A stretch of 55,178 bases of DNA from Myxococcota bacterium (GCA_020630615.1 JAHDBA010000015.1:1-55178), one strand, 5' to 3'; positions 18,825-28,554 are shown, counted from the first letter of the stretch. Made by a program: numbers and translations. The notes: generated by a model not told the origin, from the letters alone.

Positions 18825-19363
18825 CCCTCACTGAAAACAACGACCCTGGCTCTGGGCCACGTGTCTCAATCCTTGTCGCTCGTGACCACAACTACGCTAT
18901 AGGTAAGAACAACGATTTACCCTGGCGTCTATCATCAGACCTCAGGCGCTTCAAGCGCCTAACATGGGGGCAGCCTATTGTGATGGGCCGAAAAACCCAT
19001 GAGAGTATTGGGAAGACACTCCCTGGGCGTGTGAACATTGTCGTCAGTCGCAACGCTAACTACACAGTGGCTAGGGGTGCAAAGTTGGCGTTCAGCTACG
19101 AAAATGCACTAGAGCTTGCTCGCGACGCATGCGAGTGCGGAGATATTTTTATCATCGGCGGTACAAGTCTTTATGAAGCAGCACTGATGACAGCTGATCG
19201 AATCTATGAGACACTTGTCGATACGAAGATTCAAAACGCAGATGCCTTCCTTCCGCGCTACAATGCTGATGACTTTATTGAACTCGTTCGCGAGACTGGC
19301 TTTAAAAATAAAGGCGATGAATATCATTCGCTTTATCGGGTCCTAAAAAGAGTGTGTTTGTGA
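18821..19363 (+). CDS. folA: Dihydrofolate reductase
   Basis: 180 aa starting at a GTG that overlaps the thyA stop (GTGTGA). It regenerates tetrahydrofolate from the dihydrofolate that ThyA makes. Family motifs in order: [19 protein letters not shown] (Met20-loop region), [17 protein letters not shown] (NADPH site), and [14 protein letters not shown] (Gly-Gly). A short N-terminal tail (about 14 aa) precedes the conserved domain. Probably last gene of the RND-RNB-thyA-folA run. Confidence 0.96.
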   Translation: MTLTENNDPGSGPRVSILVARDHNYAIGKNNDLPWRLSSDLRRFKRLTWGQPIVMGRKTHESIGKTLPGRVNIVVSRNANYTVARGAKLAFSYENALELARDACECGDIFIIGGTSLYEAALMTADRIYETLVDTKIQNADAFLPRYNADDFIELVRETGFKNKGDEYHSLYRVLKRVCL

Positions 19364-19511
19364 TTACCTATGCTATCATCTTCATTGCCCACGTATATAG
19401 GGACCAATCAACCTTATTATTTCATAGAATGTTTTTCCTTCCCAATTAAAGGAAGTTCATGGCGCATTGTGCGCTCTAACCTATATGTCTGGGACACGGC
19501 AGCACCAACGT

Positions 19512-21272
19512 TTAAGGAATGCTCACCGCATATATCTTCACCGTGTCATGATAAGAGCTTCTATCGCGGTGTATGATATAATCCTGGGTTACAAGTGCGT
19601 GTGCACCAAACATCCGCCCTCCAGCACCGTGCCATCGGAATGATTCCGGGTCTAAAAGCTCTGTCAGAACACCAAAAGTATTCTCTTCTATGCTCGCTAA
19701 ACTCATGTCTGGTGTGACTACACCTCGCGACATTATGATTATTCTGCCTGCATCCATGCAGGTGCTTGGACCGGACTCAAATACTGGCGTTGCACATCCA
19801 TCGTAAAAAGGTTCGGCCGCAACAATGGAATTGTTGACAACTGTTATCTGCTCCAGTGTCGTTAAGTTAGAGTTAAAGAAGCTCTTTTCTAAATTGATTT
19901 GACTTTGCAGCTGCCAGGTACTGTCGATGTGCTGAAATATAAATAGGGTGCGGTCTCGAGGAATGCCGTTGTTACCAAGTGTCGCAACATTAACCCACAA
20001 CTCGAGGGTATGTCCTCCCTCGGACATTGGCTCCACAAACTGGAGGCGTGTCCTTGACGATGCAAAATGTGGTTCATGAACACCATCATGATCAACCTCG
20101 AGACGAAAATATCCATTGCGAGACCATCCGGATTCTGTTTCATGCTCATAGAGAGTTAACGATGCCCCTGAACACCTTTCATCATATCTTTCGCAGTCAC
20201 CACGATCACCTCCACTAAATGCAACCAGATGTCTCCCGCTAGTATCGATTGCGAATGGCTGGCCAAACTCATACCCGACAACACTATTGTCCGGACTATC
20301 GACATAGGGGAAAAAGCTTGTCTTTTGACCAAATGAAGCTCCAGACAGGTCAAAACTATCAACATAACCGACACCGTTGCAAAAGTCAGCATCGAGCCCA
20401 TTTAGGCAGTTGCTTTCTATCCCGAGCTCTTGAGCCGTGAAATATGCATCATAAGATACTAAAAGTGAATTTTGGGTAAGTTCGATCTGCTTAAAATATA
20501 TTGAATGTTCTTCCTCCAACCAATCAAAGAGTACCCATTCACCGTCTCGGTAGTTGAAGACGTAGACGCGTTTTTCCCCCGCAGCAAATACAGCCAAGGT
20601 GTCACCGTACAGGGCAATTTTATCGCCAAAATTACTCCCACTATCAGAAAAAGGACTCTTAATATAAGCAGTGCGTCTCCAATGTTCTCCTTCTCTTTCG
20701 AAAATAAAAACTGCACCTGCCCCCGGACAGTTTTTATTATTGACATCACCATTGATGACAGAAGAGCAGGAATCGTCGTTTGGGGCAGCAACCGCTAGCC
20801 GGTTTCCATCAATACGGTTTTCAGCACCGAACTCTGGTGATGGACTACTGTAATCTAGGCCGTCAGCGGATAATTCCCACACATTAGACATCAATAAACA
20901 TTGGCCGTTAAGACAAATTTCTTCATCAGACTCGCAATATACGGACAAGTCACACCGGTAACCGATGCAAGCATCACAAGAACCGCCGCAGTCAACCTGT
21001 TCTTCATCACCGTTTAAAATCCCATCCTGACAGCGATTTTGTGTCGCTCTATTCAAATCGGAAGAATCGCGCCCCACATCATTATTAGATACAACTACAT
21101 CACTGGACTCAACCACATCATTAGATTCAACGACACTATCAGAGCTGATTTGGTCCAAATTTGACGATTCAACATTTTCTTCCGAACAATCGTTACCAAG
21201 TACCGCCAGTGTCGCCATGGCAAGCATACTCGTTTTAACGTAGTTTAAGAAAGCGGTAGTTTTTGTGTACAT
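19512..21272 (-). CDS. Secreted FG-GAP/integrin-alpha-like repeat protein with Cys-rich motif
   Basis: 586 aa. The N-terminus is hydrophobic (about residues 12-26) and ends LGNDC, so it is exported, but the sequence is not a clean lipobox. A Ser/Asp/Val-rich low-complexity linker follows (about 30-75). Next is a Cys-rich motif, C-x-DGI-x-NGDEE ... VDCGG-x-C-x-x-C (about 82-104), of the type seen in myxobacterial surface proteins. The rest repeats a blade-like unit such as NRLAVAAPNDD followed by GAVFIFER, as in FG-GAP/integrin-alpha-like propellers that often bind Ca2+. Likely surface adhesion or recognition. The same Cys motif recurs in the RCC1-like protein at 50.1 kb. Confidence 0.75.
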   Translation of the reverse strand: MYTKTTAFLNYVKTSMLAMATLAVLGNDCSEENVESSNLDQISSDSVVESNDVVESSDVVVSNNDVGRDSSDLNRATQNRCQDGILNGDEEQVDCGGSCDACIGYRCDLSVYCESDEEICLNGQCLLMSNVWELSADGLDYSSPSPEFGAENRIDGNRLAVAAPNDDSCSSVINGDVNNKNCPGAGAVFIFEREGEHWRRTAYIKSPFSDSGSNFGDKIALYGDTLAVFAAGEKRVYVFNYRDGEWVLFDWLEEEHSIYFKQIELTQNSLLVSYDAYFTAQELGIESNCLNGLDADFCNGVGYVDSFDLSGASFGQKTSFFPYVDSPDNSVVGYEFGQPFAIDTSGRHLVAFSGGDRGDCERYDERCSGASLTLYEHETESGWSRNGYFRLEVDHDGVHEPHFASSRTRLQFVEPMSEGGHTLELWVNVATLGNNGIPRDRTLFIFQHIDSTWQLQSQINLEKSFFNSNLTTLEQITVVNNSIVAAEPFYDGCATPVFESGPSTCMDAGRIIIMSRGVVTPDMSLASIEENTFGVLTELLDPESFRWHGAGGRMFGAHALVTQDYIIHRDRSSYHDTVKIYAVSIP

Positions 21273-21419
21273 GCTTTTTCTTCCTCGTGATCAGGGAAAC
21301 ATTTAAATTTATGCATAGTACAAAACCGAGAACTACGCCAGGTGGCCAATTTACCTATTTATTGTTTCTAAACCTTAAGCGTTGCTTTTAAATGGGGAGT
21401 TCAAGATGACTTTCCCCAA

Positions 21420-22394
21420 TCACCACCCCAAAACATAAGCAAAGACCAAGGGCGCAACGATCGTTGCATCCGATTCGATGATAAACTTTGGCGTCTCGGG
21501 AAGAAGCTTACCCCACGTAATCTTTTCGTTCGGGACAGCGCCCGAGTACGAACCATAACTCGTGGTGCTGTCGCTAATCTGACAGAAGTAGGCCCACATC
21601 GGGATCCCTTCAAGTTCAAGATCTTGATGCAACATGGGCACCACACAAATGGGGAAGTCCCCAGCGATACCACCACCAACCTGAAAGAAGCCAACACCAT
21701 GCTCCTGGGTGTTGGTTCGATACCAATCGGCTAGCATCATCATGTACTCAATACCGGAACGCATCGTCTGTGCTTTCATGTCACCTTGAATACAATAGGA
21801 TGCAAAGAAGTTTCCGCAGGTTGAATCTTCCCACCCTGGAACAAGAACAGGAATATCCTTCTGTGCCGCCGCGAGAAGCCAACTGTCTTTGGGGTCAATC
21901 TGATACTTGGCTTCAAGCTCCCCACTCAAAAGGATCTGGTAAAAATATTCATGAGGTAGATAGCGCTCCCCTGCTGCATCTGCTCGCTTCCACGCACGGC
22001 AAAGATGCTCTTCAATGGCGCGCATTGCTTCGGCTTCCGGAATACACGTATCGGTCACACGGTTGTAATGGGCCTCGAGCAGGTTCTTCTCATCTGCCGG
22101 CGACAAATCGCGATATTCCGGTATCCTCTTGTAGTGCTCGTGCGCAACAAGATTAAAGACGTCCTCTTCAAGGTTCGCTCCTGTACACGTAATACAATGC
22201 ACCTTGTCTTGGCGAATCATCTCTGCGAGAGACTTGCCAAGCTCTGCCGTGCTCATCGCCCCCGCCAACGTGACCATCATCACATTGCCGGCTCTTAGGC
22301 ATTCCTCATAGCCTTTTGCCGCATCGACTAGACTTGCAGCATTAAAGTGCTTGAAGTGCTCAAGCATGAAGGACGAAATTGAACCTCTTTCCAT
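21420..22394 (-). CDS. Deoxyhypusine synthase-family enzyme (probable polyamine aminobutyl transferase)
   Basis: 324 aa. The C-terminal segment NEKITWGKL carries the Lys (about Lys296) that matches the catalytic Lys329 of human deoxyhypusine synthase, followed by ESDATIVAPLVFA. The NAD-dependent family moves the aminobutyl group of spermidine. Bacteria lack eIF5A, and bacterial members have been linked to polyamines such as homospermidine. The start ATG directly follows the agmatinase stop (TAAATG), so it is coupled to that gene. Together with arginine decarboxylase and agmatinase it forms a polyamine operon. The exact product is inference. Confidence 0.88.
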   Translation of the reverse strand: MERGSISSFMLEHFKHFNAASLVDAAKGYEECLRAGNVMMVTLAGAMSTAELGKSLAEMIRQDKVHCITCTGANLEEDVFNLVAHEHYKRIPEYRDLSPADEKNLLEAHYNRVTDTCIPEAEAMRAIEEHLCRAWKRADAAGERYLPHEYFYQILLSGELEAKYQIDPKDSWLLAAAQKDIPVLVPGWEDSTCGNFFASYCIQGDMKAQTMRSGIEYMMMLADWYRTNTQEHGVGFFQVGGGIAGDFPICVVPMLHQDLELEGIPMWAYFCQISDSTTSYGSYSGAVPNEKITWGKLLPETPKFIIESDATIVAPLVFAYVLGW

Positions 22395-23237
22395 TTATTC
22401 AAACCTGTATGAAAGCATTTTATAATAGAGTTTTGCCGCGAGAAACTGAGGGGCACGCAAGCCCTCAATGGGTGCAAGCTCAACAATATCAAAGCCTACG
22501 ACATTCTTGTTCTGAAACACCTTACGTAGACACGTCACCACTTCGTGCCAAAAGAGTCCATTGGGCTCGGGCGTCCCCGTTGCAGGCATAATCGAAGGGT
22601 CAAAAGCATCGAGGTCAATCGTGATATAGACATCATCACCAAGTAAATCGAGCACTTCGTTCTTCCATGGCATGCCGCTTCGAATATCATGCGCGAAAAA
22701 GACCTTCTCCCGATTCATATAAGCTTTCTCGGAAAGGTCCATGCTCCGAGTCCCGACTTGTACAAGATTGGTTGCCTGACTTGCGTCATGAAGCGCACAT
22801 GCATGATTGTAGGGGGTCCCACCAAATTCTGCACGCAAATCTGCGTGGGCATCAAAGTGCAGTACGGATAAATTGGTGTACTTTTCGTAAAAGGCTTTCA
22901 ACACACCAATGCTCACAGAATGCTCACCGCCGAAAAAGGTCGGAAACTTTGAAGTGCGCAGAATGTCTTTCGTGCCCTCATAACACTGACGAACCATGTC
23001 CTCTGGGCTTTTAAAATTCTTCCATGCGGGTGGCATGAAAATTCCACGGCGGAAAACTTCTGTGTCCGTCTCGATGTCGTAAAGCTCCATGTTTTCGGAT
23101 GCATCAATGAATGCATCGAATCCTTGGTCTGCACCTTTACCCCATGTGCTTGTCCCGTCATAGGGAATTGACTGCAGCACGATTTCGGCCTGAGAGGCGG
23201 ATGCCAACGCAGCGTCAATCCCTCCAAATGTTTTCAT
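22395..23237 (-). CDS. speB: Agmatinase (ureohydrolase family)
   Basis: About 280 aa from the ATG at 23237, which has AGGAGAGGGC immediately upstream (a Met at 23264 has none). Ureohydrolase Mn-site motifs are all present: GGEHS, DAHAD and DLDAFDP with PATGTPEPNG. It should hydrolyse agmatine to putrescine and urea. Arginase is the alternative, but the partner arginine decarboxylase just upstream supplies agmatine, which favours agmatinase. It ends at the start of the deoxyhypusine-synthase-like gene. Confidence 0.93.
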   Translation of the reverse strand: MKTFGGIDAALASASQAEIVLQSIPYDGTSTWGKGADQGFDAFIDASENMELYDIETDTEVFRRGIFMPPAWKNFKSPEDMVRQCYEGTKDILRTSKFPTFFGGEHSVSIGVLKAFYEKYTNLSVLHFDAHADLRAEFGGTPYNHACALHDASQATNLVQVGTRSMDLSEKAYMNREKVFFAHDIRSGMPWKNEVLDLLGDDVYITIDLDAFDPSIMPATGTPEPNGLFWHEVVTCLRKVFQNKNVVGFDIVELAPIEGLRAPQFLAAKLYYKMLSYRFE

Positions 23238-23273
23238 GCCCTCTCCTATCGCAACGCAACACACTTTCGGTTA

Positions 23274-24677
23274 TTAATAGCCCAAGATCGACAACATTTC
23301 ATCAACGCTTTGCTCTTCCCGATACAGGGAGTCGATGATATTTCCGTTTTCATCCCGATCCAGGACAATTAGCTTCGGTGCAGGAATCAAACAGTGTTTA
23401 ATCCCACCATAACCGCTAATCGAATCTTGATATGCGCCCGTGTGAAAAAAGCCGATGTAAAGTGGGTCGTCGATAGCGTCTTCGAAGGTTGGCAAGAAGA
23501 GTTGCTGATTAAAGTCTTCCGAGTTGTAGTAATCGGAGTGGTCACAACTGATGCCACCAATATTCACTTTCTGGTATTCGCTTTCCCATTTGTTGAGGGG
23601 CAAAAGTATGAACTTCTCAAAAATGGACCAGGCATCCGGTATCGTATTCATCAAACTGTTGTTCACCATATACCACGCCTCGCGATCGTTCTGCACCTTC
23701 TCCTCGAGAACCTGAAAGATAATTGCGCCCGATTCTCCAACCGTATACTTCCCAAACTCGGTGAAGATGTCTGGCTCTGCGACATTGGCCTCAACACATG
23801 CGACTTTAATCTTCGAGACGATTTGCGAGACGATGTAATCGTAGTCGTACCGAAAACCAAGTCCATTTCGAATTGGGAAACCACCGCCAATATTCAAAGC
23901 CCGAATTGATGGGCATTCCTGCTTCATCTGAACGAAGAGGTTCAATGCTTTTTGAAACTCGCCCCAGTAATAGGGGCTGTCTTTAATACCCGAATCAATA
24001 AAGAAGTGAACCATACTCAAGTTCAGCTTTTCATCACCTACAATCTTTTCACGAATAAAATCTAGGATTTCCCCAGGCCGAATACCGAGTCGCGAGGTAT
24101 AATATGCGCTTTGCGGTTCTTCATCCATTGCGATGCGAATGCCGATATTCAACGTGCCATTGAGTCGTGGTTCTAACGCCTTTACACGCTCCAGTTCAGA
24201 TTTTGAGTCGAGCACAAGAACCGAGTTTTTGAAGCCCGCCCTGTTGAGCGCTATAACCTTCTCGAGATAGTCGTCCGTTTTGTAGCCGTTGTGAACCAGA
24301 ATTGTTTCCTTGGTGAGGTCCCCAGACTCCAGCAGTCGAAAAATAAGATCGACATCAAAGGACGACGATGTTTCCAGGTGGACATCGGCTCTGAGCGCAG
24401 CCTTTATAACATGCGAAAAGTGGCAACATTTTGTGCAGTATGCGTACTGGTAACGTCCTTTGTAATCGTGTTCTTGAATTGCTGCGCCGAACAAGTTTCG
24501 AGCTTTTACAATCTTTTCAACAATGCTTGGTAGATATACCAACTTAAACGGGGCGCCATACTTTTCGATAAGCTTTCTCAGCGAGACACCGTGAAAAGTG
24601 AGGAAGCCTTCCTCGCGTGAAAACCCTTCTTGTGGAAATTCGTAACTCTGACTTATCAGTTCCAGATAGGTGTTCAA
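23274..24677 (-). CDS. Biosynthetic arginine decarboxylase (PLP fold III)
   Basis: About 467 aa, shorter than E. coli SpeA (about 630) and like the compact type found in Bacteroidetes and relatives. An alanine-racemase-fold barrel comes first (YQYAYCTKCCHFSHVIKAAL; here YCTKCC occupies the usual PLP-lysine segment). A GGGFP motif (NIGGGFPIRNG) and a C-terminal catalytic segment with SCDHSDYYN follow. It makes agmatine from arginine. Start: a TTG at 24677 with AGGGGG 6 nt before it is preferred; another TTG at 24707 would add ten odd residues. First gene of the polyamine operon. Confidence 0.85.
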   Translation of the reverse strand: MNTYLELISQSYEFPQEGFSREEGFLTFHGVSLRKLIEKYGAPFKLVYLPSIVEKIVKARNLFGAAIQEHDYKGRYQYAYCTKCCHFSHVIKAALRADVHLETSSSFDVDLIFRLLESGDLTKETILVHNGYKTDDYLEKVIALNRAGFKNSVLVLDSKSELERVKALEPRLNGTLNIGIRIAMDEEPQSAYYTSRLGIRPGEILDFIREKIVGDEKLNLSMVHFFIDSGIKDSPYYWGEFQKALNLFVQMKQECPSIRALNIGGGFPIRNGLGFRYDYDYIVSQIVSKIKVACVEANVAEPDIFTEFGKYTVGESGAIIFQVLEEKVQNDREAWYMVNNSLMNTIPDAWSIFEKFILLPLNKWESEYQKVNIGGISCDHSDYYNSEDFNQQLFLPTFEDAIDDPLYIGFFHTGAYQDSISGYGGIKHCLIPAPKLIVLDRDENGNIIDSLYREEQSVDEMLSILGY

Positions 24678-24810
24678 AACGCACCCCCTAAGCAAACAAA
24701 TTTGCAACGGATAGATGCCACAACCAAATCATTCTGCAAGAAATTTACATAAGTCCAAATATTCGCTCTAGGATATGCGCCTCGGCACTGTGACTTTACT
24801 CGAAGAGGAT

Positions 24811-25320
24811 CTATTTTTCAGCCTGCTGAACCCGCAGCAAGTTGTCGTGATAGGCGATAAGTCGAGCGTTCGCATTGCTATCAACAAAGATAATCACCAC
24901 AAGCATTGCGATGGCACTCACACAACTTGCTCTCAAAAGAGGTGATTGAAAGAAGACGATAAGAAGCGCTGCAAGTGCAATCAGAAAGGGAATCACCTTA
25001 AAGACGATATTTTTAAACTCACCCATCGACTTCTCTGTTCTCACGATCTCAGACTCGACAAAAGCTTGAGGGTCCTGGTCGTAAGCGTGCGCAAAACTTG
25101 AGACTCTCGACTTGTTCACACCAAAGATTCCTATACCTACAACGAGCAAGAGGAGCGCGCAAACCAACGTTGGCACCACAAAGGACTTCGCCACAGCTGT
25201 TTGCCCCAGTCTCGAAAAGCCAAAACTTGTCATCGCGAAAAGCGCCCCTGCCACAACAAAAAATTGCGAAGAAAAAGCTTCGGCCTTGGCCCACTCTGTT
25301 GCCGCTTTAAGAATATCCAT
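24811..25320 (-). CDS. Hypothetical membrane protein
   Basis: 169 aa with four hydrophobic segments by eye: about residues 18-36, 45-68, 106-124 and 128-147. A charged cytoplasmic-looking stretch separates the second and third. GAGGAGAGGAA gives it a strong ribosome site. It starts 35 bp after the SDR gene ends on the same strand, so they may be co-transcribed. No known family. Confidence 0.75.
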   Translation of the reverse strand: MDILKAATEWAKAEAFSSQFFVVAGALFAMTSFGFSRLGQTAVAKSFVVPTLVCALLLLVVGIGIFGVNKSRVSSFAHAYDQDPQAFVESEIVRTEKSMGEFKNIVFKVIPFLIALAALLIVFFQSPLLRASCVSAIAMLVVIIFVDSNANARLIAYHDNLLRVQQAEK

Positions 25321-25355
25321 TTCCTCTCCTCTTCAGAGCCTGGGTCCACATTGCG

Positions 25356-26312
25356 TCAAACACTTTCGACAGAGAACGCTTGCCCCGTTTGCTTTTCCGA
25401 AAGCGTCCAAAGTCTCGCAGCAACCGCGCGGTCCTGCGCATAGGGTTTTGGAGTACGCCTTTTCACAGGCCCACTAAAATTTTGAAAACCTGTTGGCCCA
25501 AAATACTCTTTTTCATCGAGATTGCTTTCCGTTGCGCATAAGACTTCAGGGTATGCACCTTTTTCTGCAGACTGAAACATTGGAGTACCCTCCAGAAGGT
25601 TCACAAGAAAACGCGTCATGCCTGAACTTTTCTCATCAATTAGCGAGGTCTTCGATGCGCCTGGATGGCAGACATACGCTCGCGATTTCTTTCCTGCTCT
25701 TTTGGCACGATGGTTGAACTCGTAGGCCACCAACATTTGCGCCAATTTGCTATGACAATAGGTGTTGTTGGGATGGTAGTTTTTCACGAAATCCATATCC
25801 TCAAACTGCATCGTACGGAGGCCCATTTTATAACCCTCGCTCGAGCAGACAACGAAACGTCCTGCGCTCTCCTCAATCTTTGGTGCAAGCAGATTCATCA
25901 ATAAAAAATGACCGTAATGATTGATGCCCAGATGGCTTTCAAACCCATCTTCCGTTACACTGCGTCTAGCAATCTGCGCGACCGCAGCATTGCATATCAG
26001 AGCGTCGATGCGTTCCACTTGGGCCAATGCTTTTTCGGCTGCAGCACGCACAGAGGCCAATGACGCCAAGTCCATGTTGAGTGAAGAAACGGGGACATCC
26101 GCCCCAAAGTCTTTGTGGAACTCCTGAACCACCTGCTCGGCACCTTCAGCACTTCGGTTCAGCATGACGACCGATGCTCCTTTTGCCAAAAGAATACGGC
26201 TTGTCTCCCGTCCGATACCTGTTGTCGTCCCGGTGACGATATACGTTTTACCTTCCAGGTTTCCCAAACGCGCTGGGGTCCATCCGTCTTTTCCAAAGTC
26301 CAAGGCAGTCAT
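25356..26312 (-). CDS. Short-chain dehydrogenase/reductase
   Basis: 318 aa Rossmann enzyme. The NAD(P) motif TGTTTGIG is near residue 28, Asn of CNAAVAQ (the usual NNAG position) near 110, a Ser strand VVCSSE, and the catalytic YCHSK (Tyr-x-x-x-Lys). Overall length and the long C-terminal tail resemble protochlorophyllide-reductase/WW-oxidoreductase/retinol-dehydrogenase-like SDRs. Substrate unknown. It diverges from a paralogous SDR 168 bp away, suggesting a local duplication. Confidence 0.88.
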   Translation of the reverse strand: MTALDFGKDGWTPARLGNLEGKTYIVTGTTTGIGRETSRILLAKGASVVMLNRSAEGAEQVVQEFHKDFGADVPVSSLNMDLASLASVRAAAEKALAQVERIDALICNAAVAQIARRSVTEDGFESHLGINHYGHFLLMNLLAPKIEESAGRFVVCSSEGYKMGLRTMQFEDMDFVKNYHPNNTYCHSKLAQMLVAYEFNHRAKRAGKKSRAYVCHPGASKTSLIDEKSSGMTRFLVNLLEGTPMFQSAEKGAYPEVLCATESNLDEKEYFGPTGFQNFSGPVKRRTPKPYAQDRAVAARLWTLSEKQTGQAFSVESV

Positions 26313-26479
26313 GGCCTCAGGCTAACTCTCGCTCAAAAATCTTTCAATCGCTTTTAGCGAAAGGTGATACATACTTACCTAGACACGTTGCGGTCCAACT
26401 TGAGGGCCCTCATCCAGGTCCTGACGCTTGCAGCAACCAGGCGATATGTTACCTAAATTGAACACTCTTGGAGCAAACA

Positions 26480-27463
26480 ATGGCCAAAACAAAACTCTTT
26501 TATAATTTCAAGAAAACGCTTCCGCGCGTTGATGGTAAAGTCTTTGTTGTTACCGGCACTACAAGTGGAACCGGCTGGGTCGCGGCACGAACTGTGGCAG
26601 AACTTGGTGGTGAAGCCGTCTTACTCAATCGAAAGTCAAAACGTGTTGATGCAATGCTTGAGTCACTTCAAGCAGAAGTCCCGAATGGGAAGTTCGTGTC
26701 TATCGAATGTGACTTGCAAAACTTTGAGAGTGTCCGCAAGGCTGCACAGACACTACGTGAAACCTATGACTCAATATATTGTCTTTCAAACAATGCAGGG
26801 ATCATGGCGACTCCCGATGAAGCAACTCTTGATGGCTATGATACTCAAATGCAAACCAACCACCTCAGTCACTTTCTACTGACAGCAGAGCTTTTGCCCC
26901 TCCTTGAAAAAGAAGCAGAGCAACACGGCGATGCGCGCATTGTAAACCATAGCAGTCTAGGCAGACTCCACACCCCCAACAATAAACTTGAAGAACAATA
27001 CTTCGGCCAAAATGGTGGAAACCTCGGTGGGAATGGAGTCAAACTGATGGGTGGAGCCTGCTTTCACAGATATTTTCAGACCAAGCTCGCCAATTCAGTT
27101 TTCACCTATGGACTTGCTGACAAACTGAGTTCAAAAAACTCAAAGGTTCGAGCGGTCTGTGCCCACCCAGGCGGTTCAGATACGAATCTTGCAGACCATA
27201 TGGACCTAGGCTTTTTCTGGAATGGGCTTATGAAGGTACTTGGCCCCGCCATGATGCAAACAGCAGAAGACGGTGCAATGGGCCTCCTCAAGGGAATGAT
27301 GCATCCCGATGCGGAGTCCGGCGTTCTTTATGGTCCCAAAAACTCTGGCATGCGCGGGGCAGCAGTACCCAACCCACCGAAAGCCTTTGAAAATGACGAT
27401 GACAGTATTGCGATGCTATGGCGCACAAGTGAAGAAGCGACCAATGTTTCGCTCTTAGCCTAA
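26480..27463 (+). CDS. Short-chain dehydrogenase/reductase, paralogue of the divergent gene
   Basis: 327 aa from the ATG at 26480 (GGAG six bases upstream; the in-frame TTG at 26468 overlaps that site). TGTTSGTG is the cofactor loop with Thr at the penultimate position instead of Ile, NNAGIMA is intact, and the catalytic pair is YFQTK. A 20-residue insertion rich in Gly/Asn (YFGQNGGNLGGNG) precedes the active site. Otherwise similar in length and layout to the SDR at 25356-26312. Confidence 0.88.
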   Translation: MAKTKLFYNFKKTLPRVDGKVFVVTGTTSGTGWVAARTVAELGGEAVLLNRKSKRVDAMLESLQAEVPNGKFVSIECDLQNFESVRKAAQTLRETYDSIYCLSNNAGIMATPDEATLDGYDTQMQTNHLSHFLLTAELLPLLEKEAEQHGDARIVNHSSLGRLHTPNNKLEEQYFGQNGGNLGGNGVKLMGGACFHRYFQTKLANSVFTYGLADKLSSKNSKVRAVCAHPGGSDTNLADHMDLGFFWNGLMKVLGPAMMQTAEDGAMGLLKGMMHPDAESGVLYGPKNSGMRGAAVPNPPKAFENDDDSIAMLWRTSEEATNVSLLA

Positions 27464-27493
27464 ACGCACATTGTCAACAGAGCCAACGTATTC

Positions 27494-27515
27494 AAGCGCA
27501 GCATCAACTGCGCTT
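27494..27515 (+). terminator. Rho-independent terminator after the SDR gene
   Basis: AAGCGCAG and CTGCGCTT form an 8-bp GC-rich stem around a 6-nt loop, followed by TTACTCTCTT, 31 bp after the SDR stop. Good stem, modest U-tract. Confidence 0.6.
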
Positions 27516-27646
27516 TTACTCTCTTACGCAACACGTCGGCGTTCGAACGAGCCCGTCAAAGCCCACTGATTGAATCGTATCGAGGAAGCTCGACTTCCCC
27601 AACAGCTCAGCCAACAAAGACAATAGTATGCTAGGATGAGAACATT

Positions 27647-28435
27647 ATGATCATCTTACTCTCACCAGCGAAAAGCCTTGACGAAAGCGCGCTCCAACTT
27701 CGAAAGAAGAGCACTATCCCTTTTAAAAAAGACAGCGCTATCGTTGCAGCTGAGATGAAAAAGCTCACGCCCGAAGAACTCCAAAGCCTAATGGGAATAA
27801 GCCAAAAATTGAGCTTCCAAAATTTTGCACGTTACCAGCGCTTTGCCCCGGACAACTATACATTCAAAAACTCCAAACAAGCGCTATTTCTGTTCAAAGG
27901 GGCTGCCTATGTTAGCCTTGATGCCAAAAGCCTGAGTGAAAACGAATTGGACTTTGCACAAACACACCTTCGGATGCTCTCAGGACTTTATGGCTTACTC
28001 AAACCTTTTGACCTTATTCAGCCCTACCGGCTTGAAATGGGTACGAAGCATCCGGTGGGTGACGCTAAAAACCTATATGATTTTTGGGGCGACAAGATTA
28101 CCGGGCGTATCAATCAAGACCTGCTTGAGGACTCTGCGTCGAAAGAGAATCTTATTATCAACCTGGCGTCCAACGAATATTTCAAAGCGGTCAAAAGAGA
28201 CCAACTAAAGGGTGAACTCCTCAACATTCACTTTAAAGAATTCCGCGGTGGCAACTATAAAGTTGTTGCCTTCAATGCGAAGAAAGCCCGAGGGCTGATG
28301 ACACGCTACATCGTACAAAATCGAATCACACAAAAAGACAAGTTGAAAGCCTTTGGCGAAATGGACTATCGCTTTAACGCCACTCTTTCAACGGAAAGGG
28401 ATTGGGTCTTCGCCGCACCAAAGCCGTCAGCGTAG
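27647..28435 (+). CDS. yaaA: Peroxide stress protein YaaA (UPF0246)
   Basis: 262 aa, the usual length. It begins with the family signature MIILLSPAKSLD and has FLFKGAAYVSLDA, LRMLSGLYGLLKPFDLIQPYRLEMG-like text and KEFRGGNYKVVAFNAKKARG. In E. coli YaaA lowers free iron under peroxide stress and binds DNA. AGGATGAG is the ribosome site. It precedes the decayed zinc-GTPase gene on the same strand. Confidence 0.95.
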   Translation: MIILLSPAKSLDESALQLRKKSTIPFKKDSAIVAAEMKKLTPEELQSLMGISQKLSFQNFARYQRFAPDNYTFKNSKQALFLFKGAAYVSLDAKSLSENELDFAQTHLRMLSGLYGLLKPFDLIQPYRLEMGTKHPVGDAKNLYDFWGDKITGRINQDLLEDSASKENLIINLASNEYFKAVKRDQLKGELLNIHFKEFRGGNYKVVAFNAKKARGLMTRYIVQNRITQKDKLKAFGEMDYRFNATLSTERDWVFAAPKPSA

Positions 28436-28554
28436 TTGATTTGAAACTCCATAATTCAGCACGAGCATTCAACGAGTCGGCAGTTCTGTGGGCATGTCAC
28501 GAAAAGACCGCCATGATCGACGTCACCCTTCCTTCTATTCCAACAGACGAAGTG

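Noticed and set aside
21394..21416. A stem-loop after the deoxyhypusine-synthase-like gene
   Set aside because: Only five pairs with a long loop and no T run; not convincing as a terminator.
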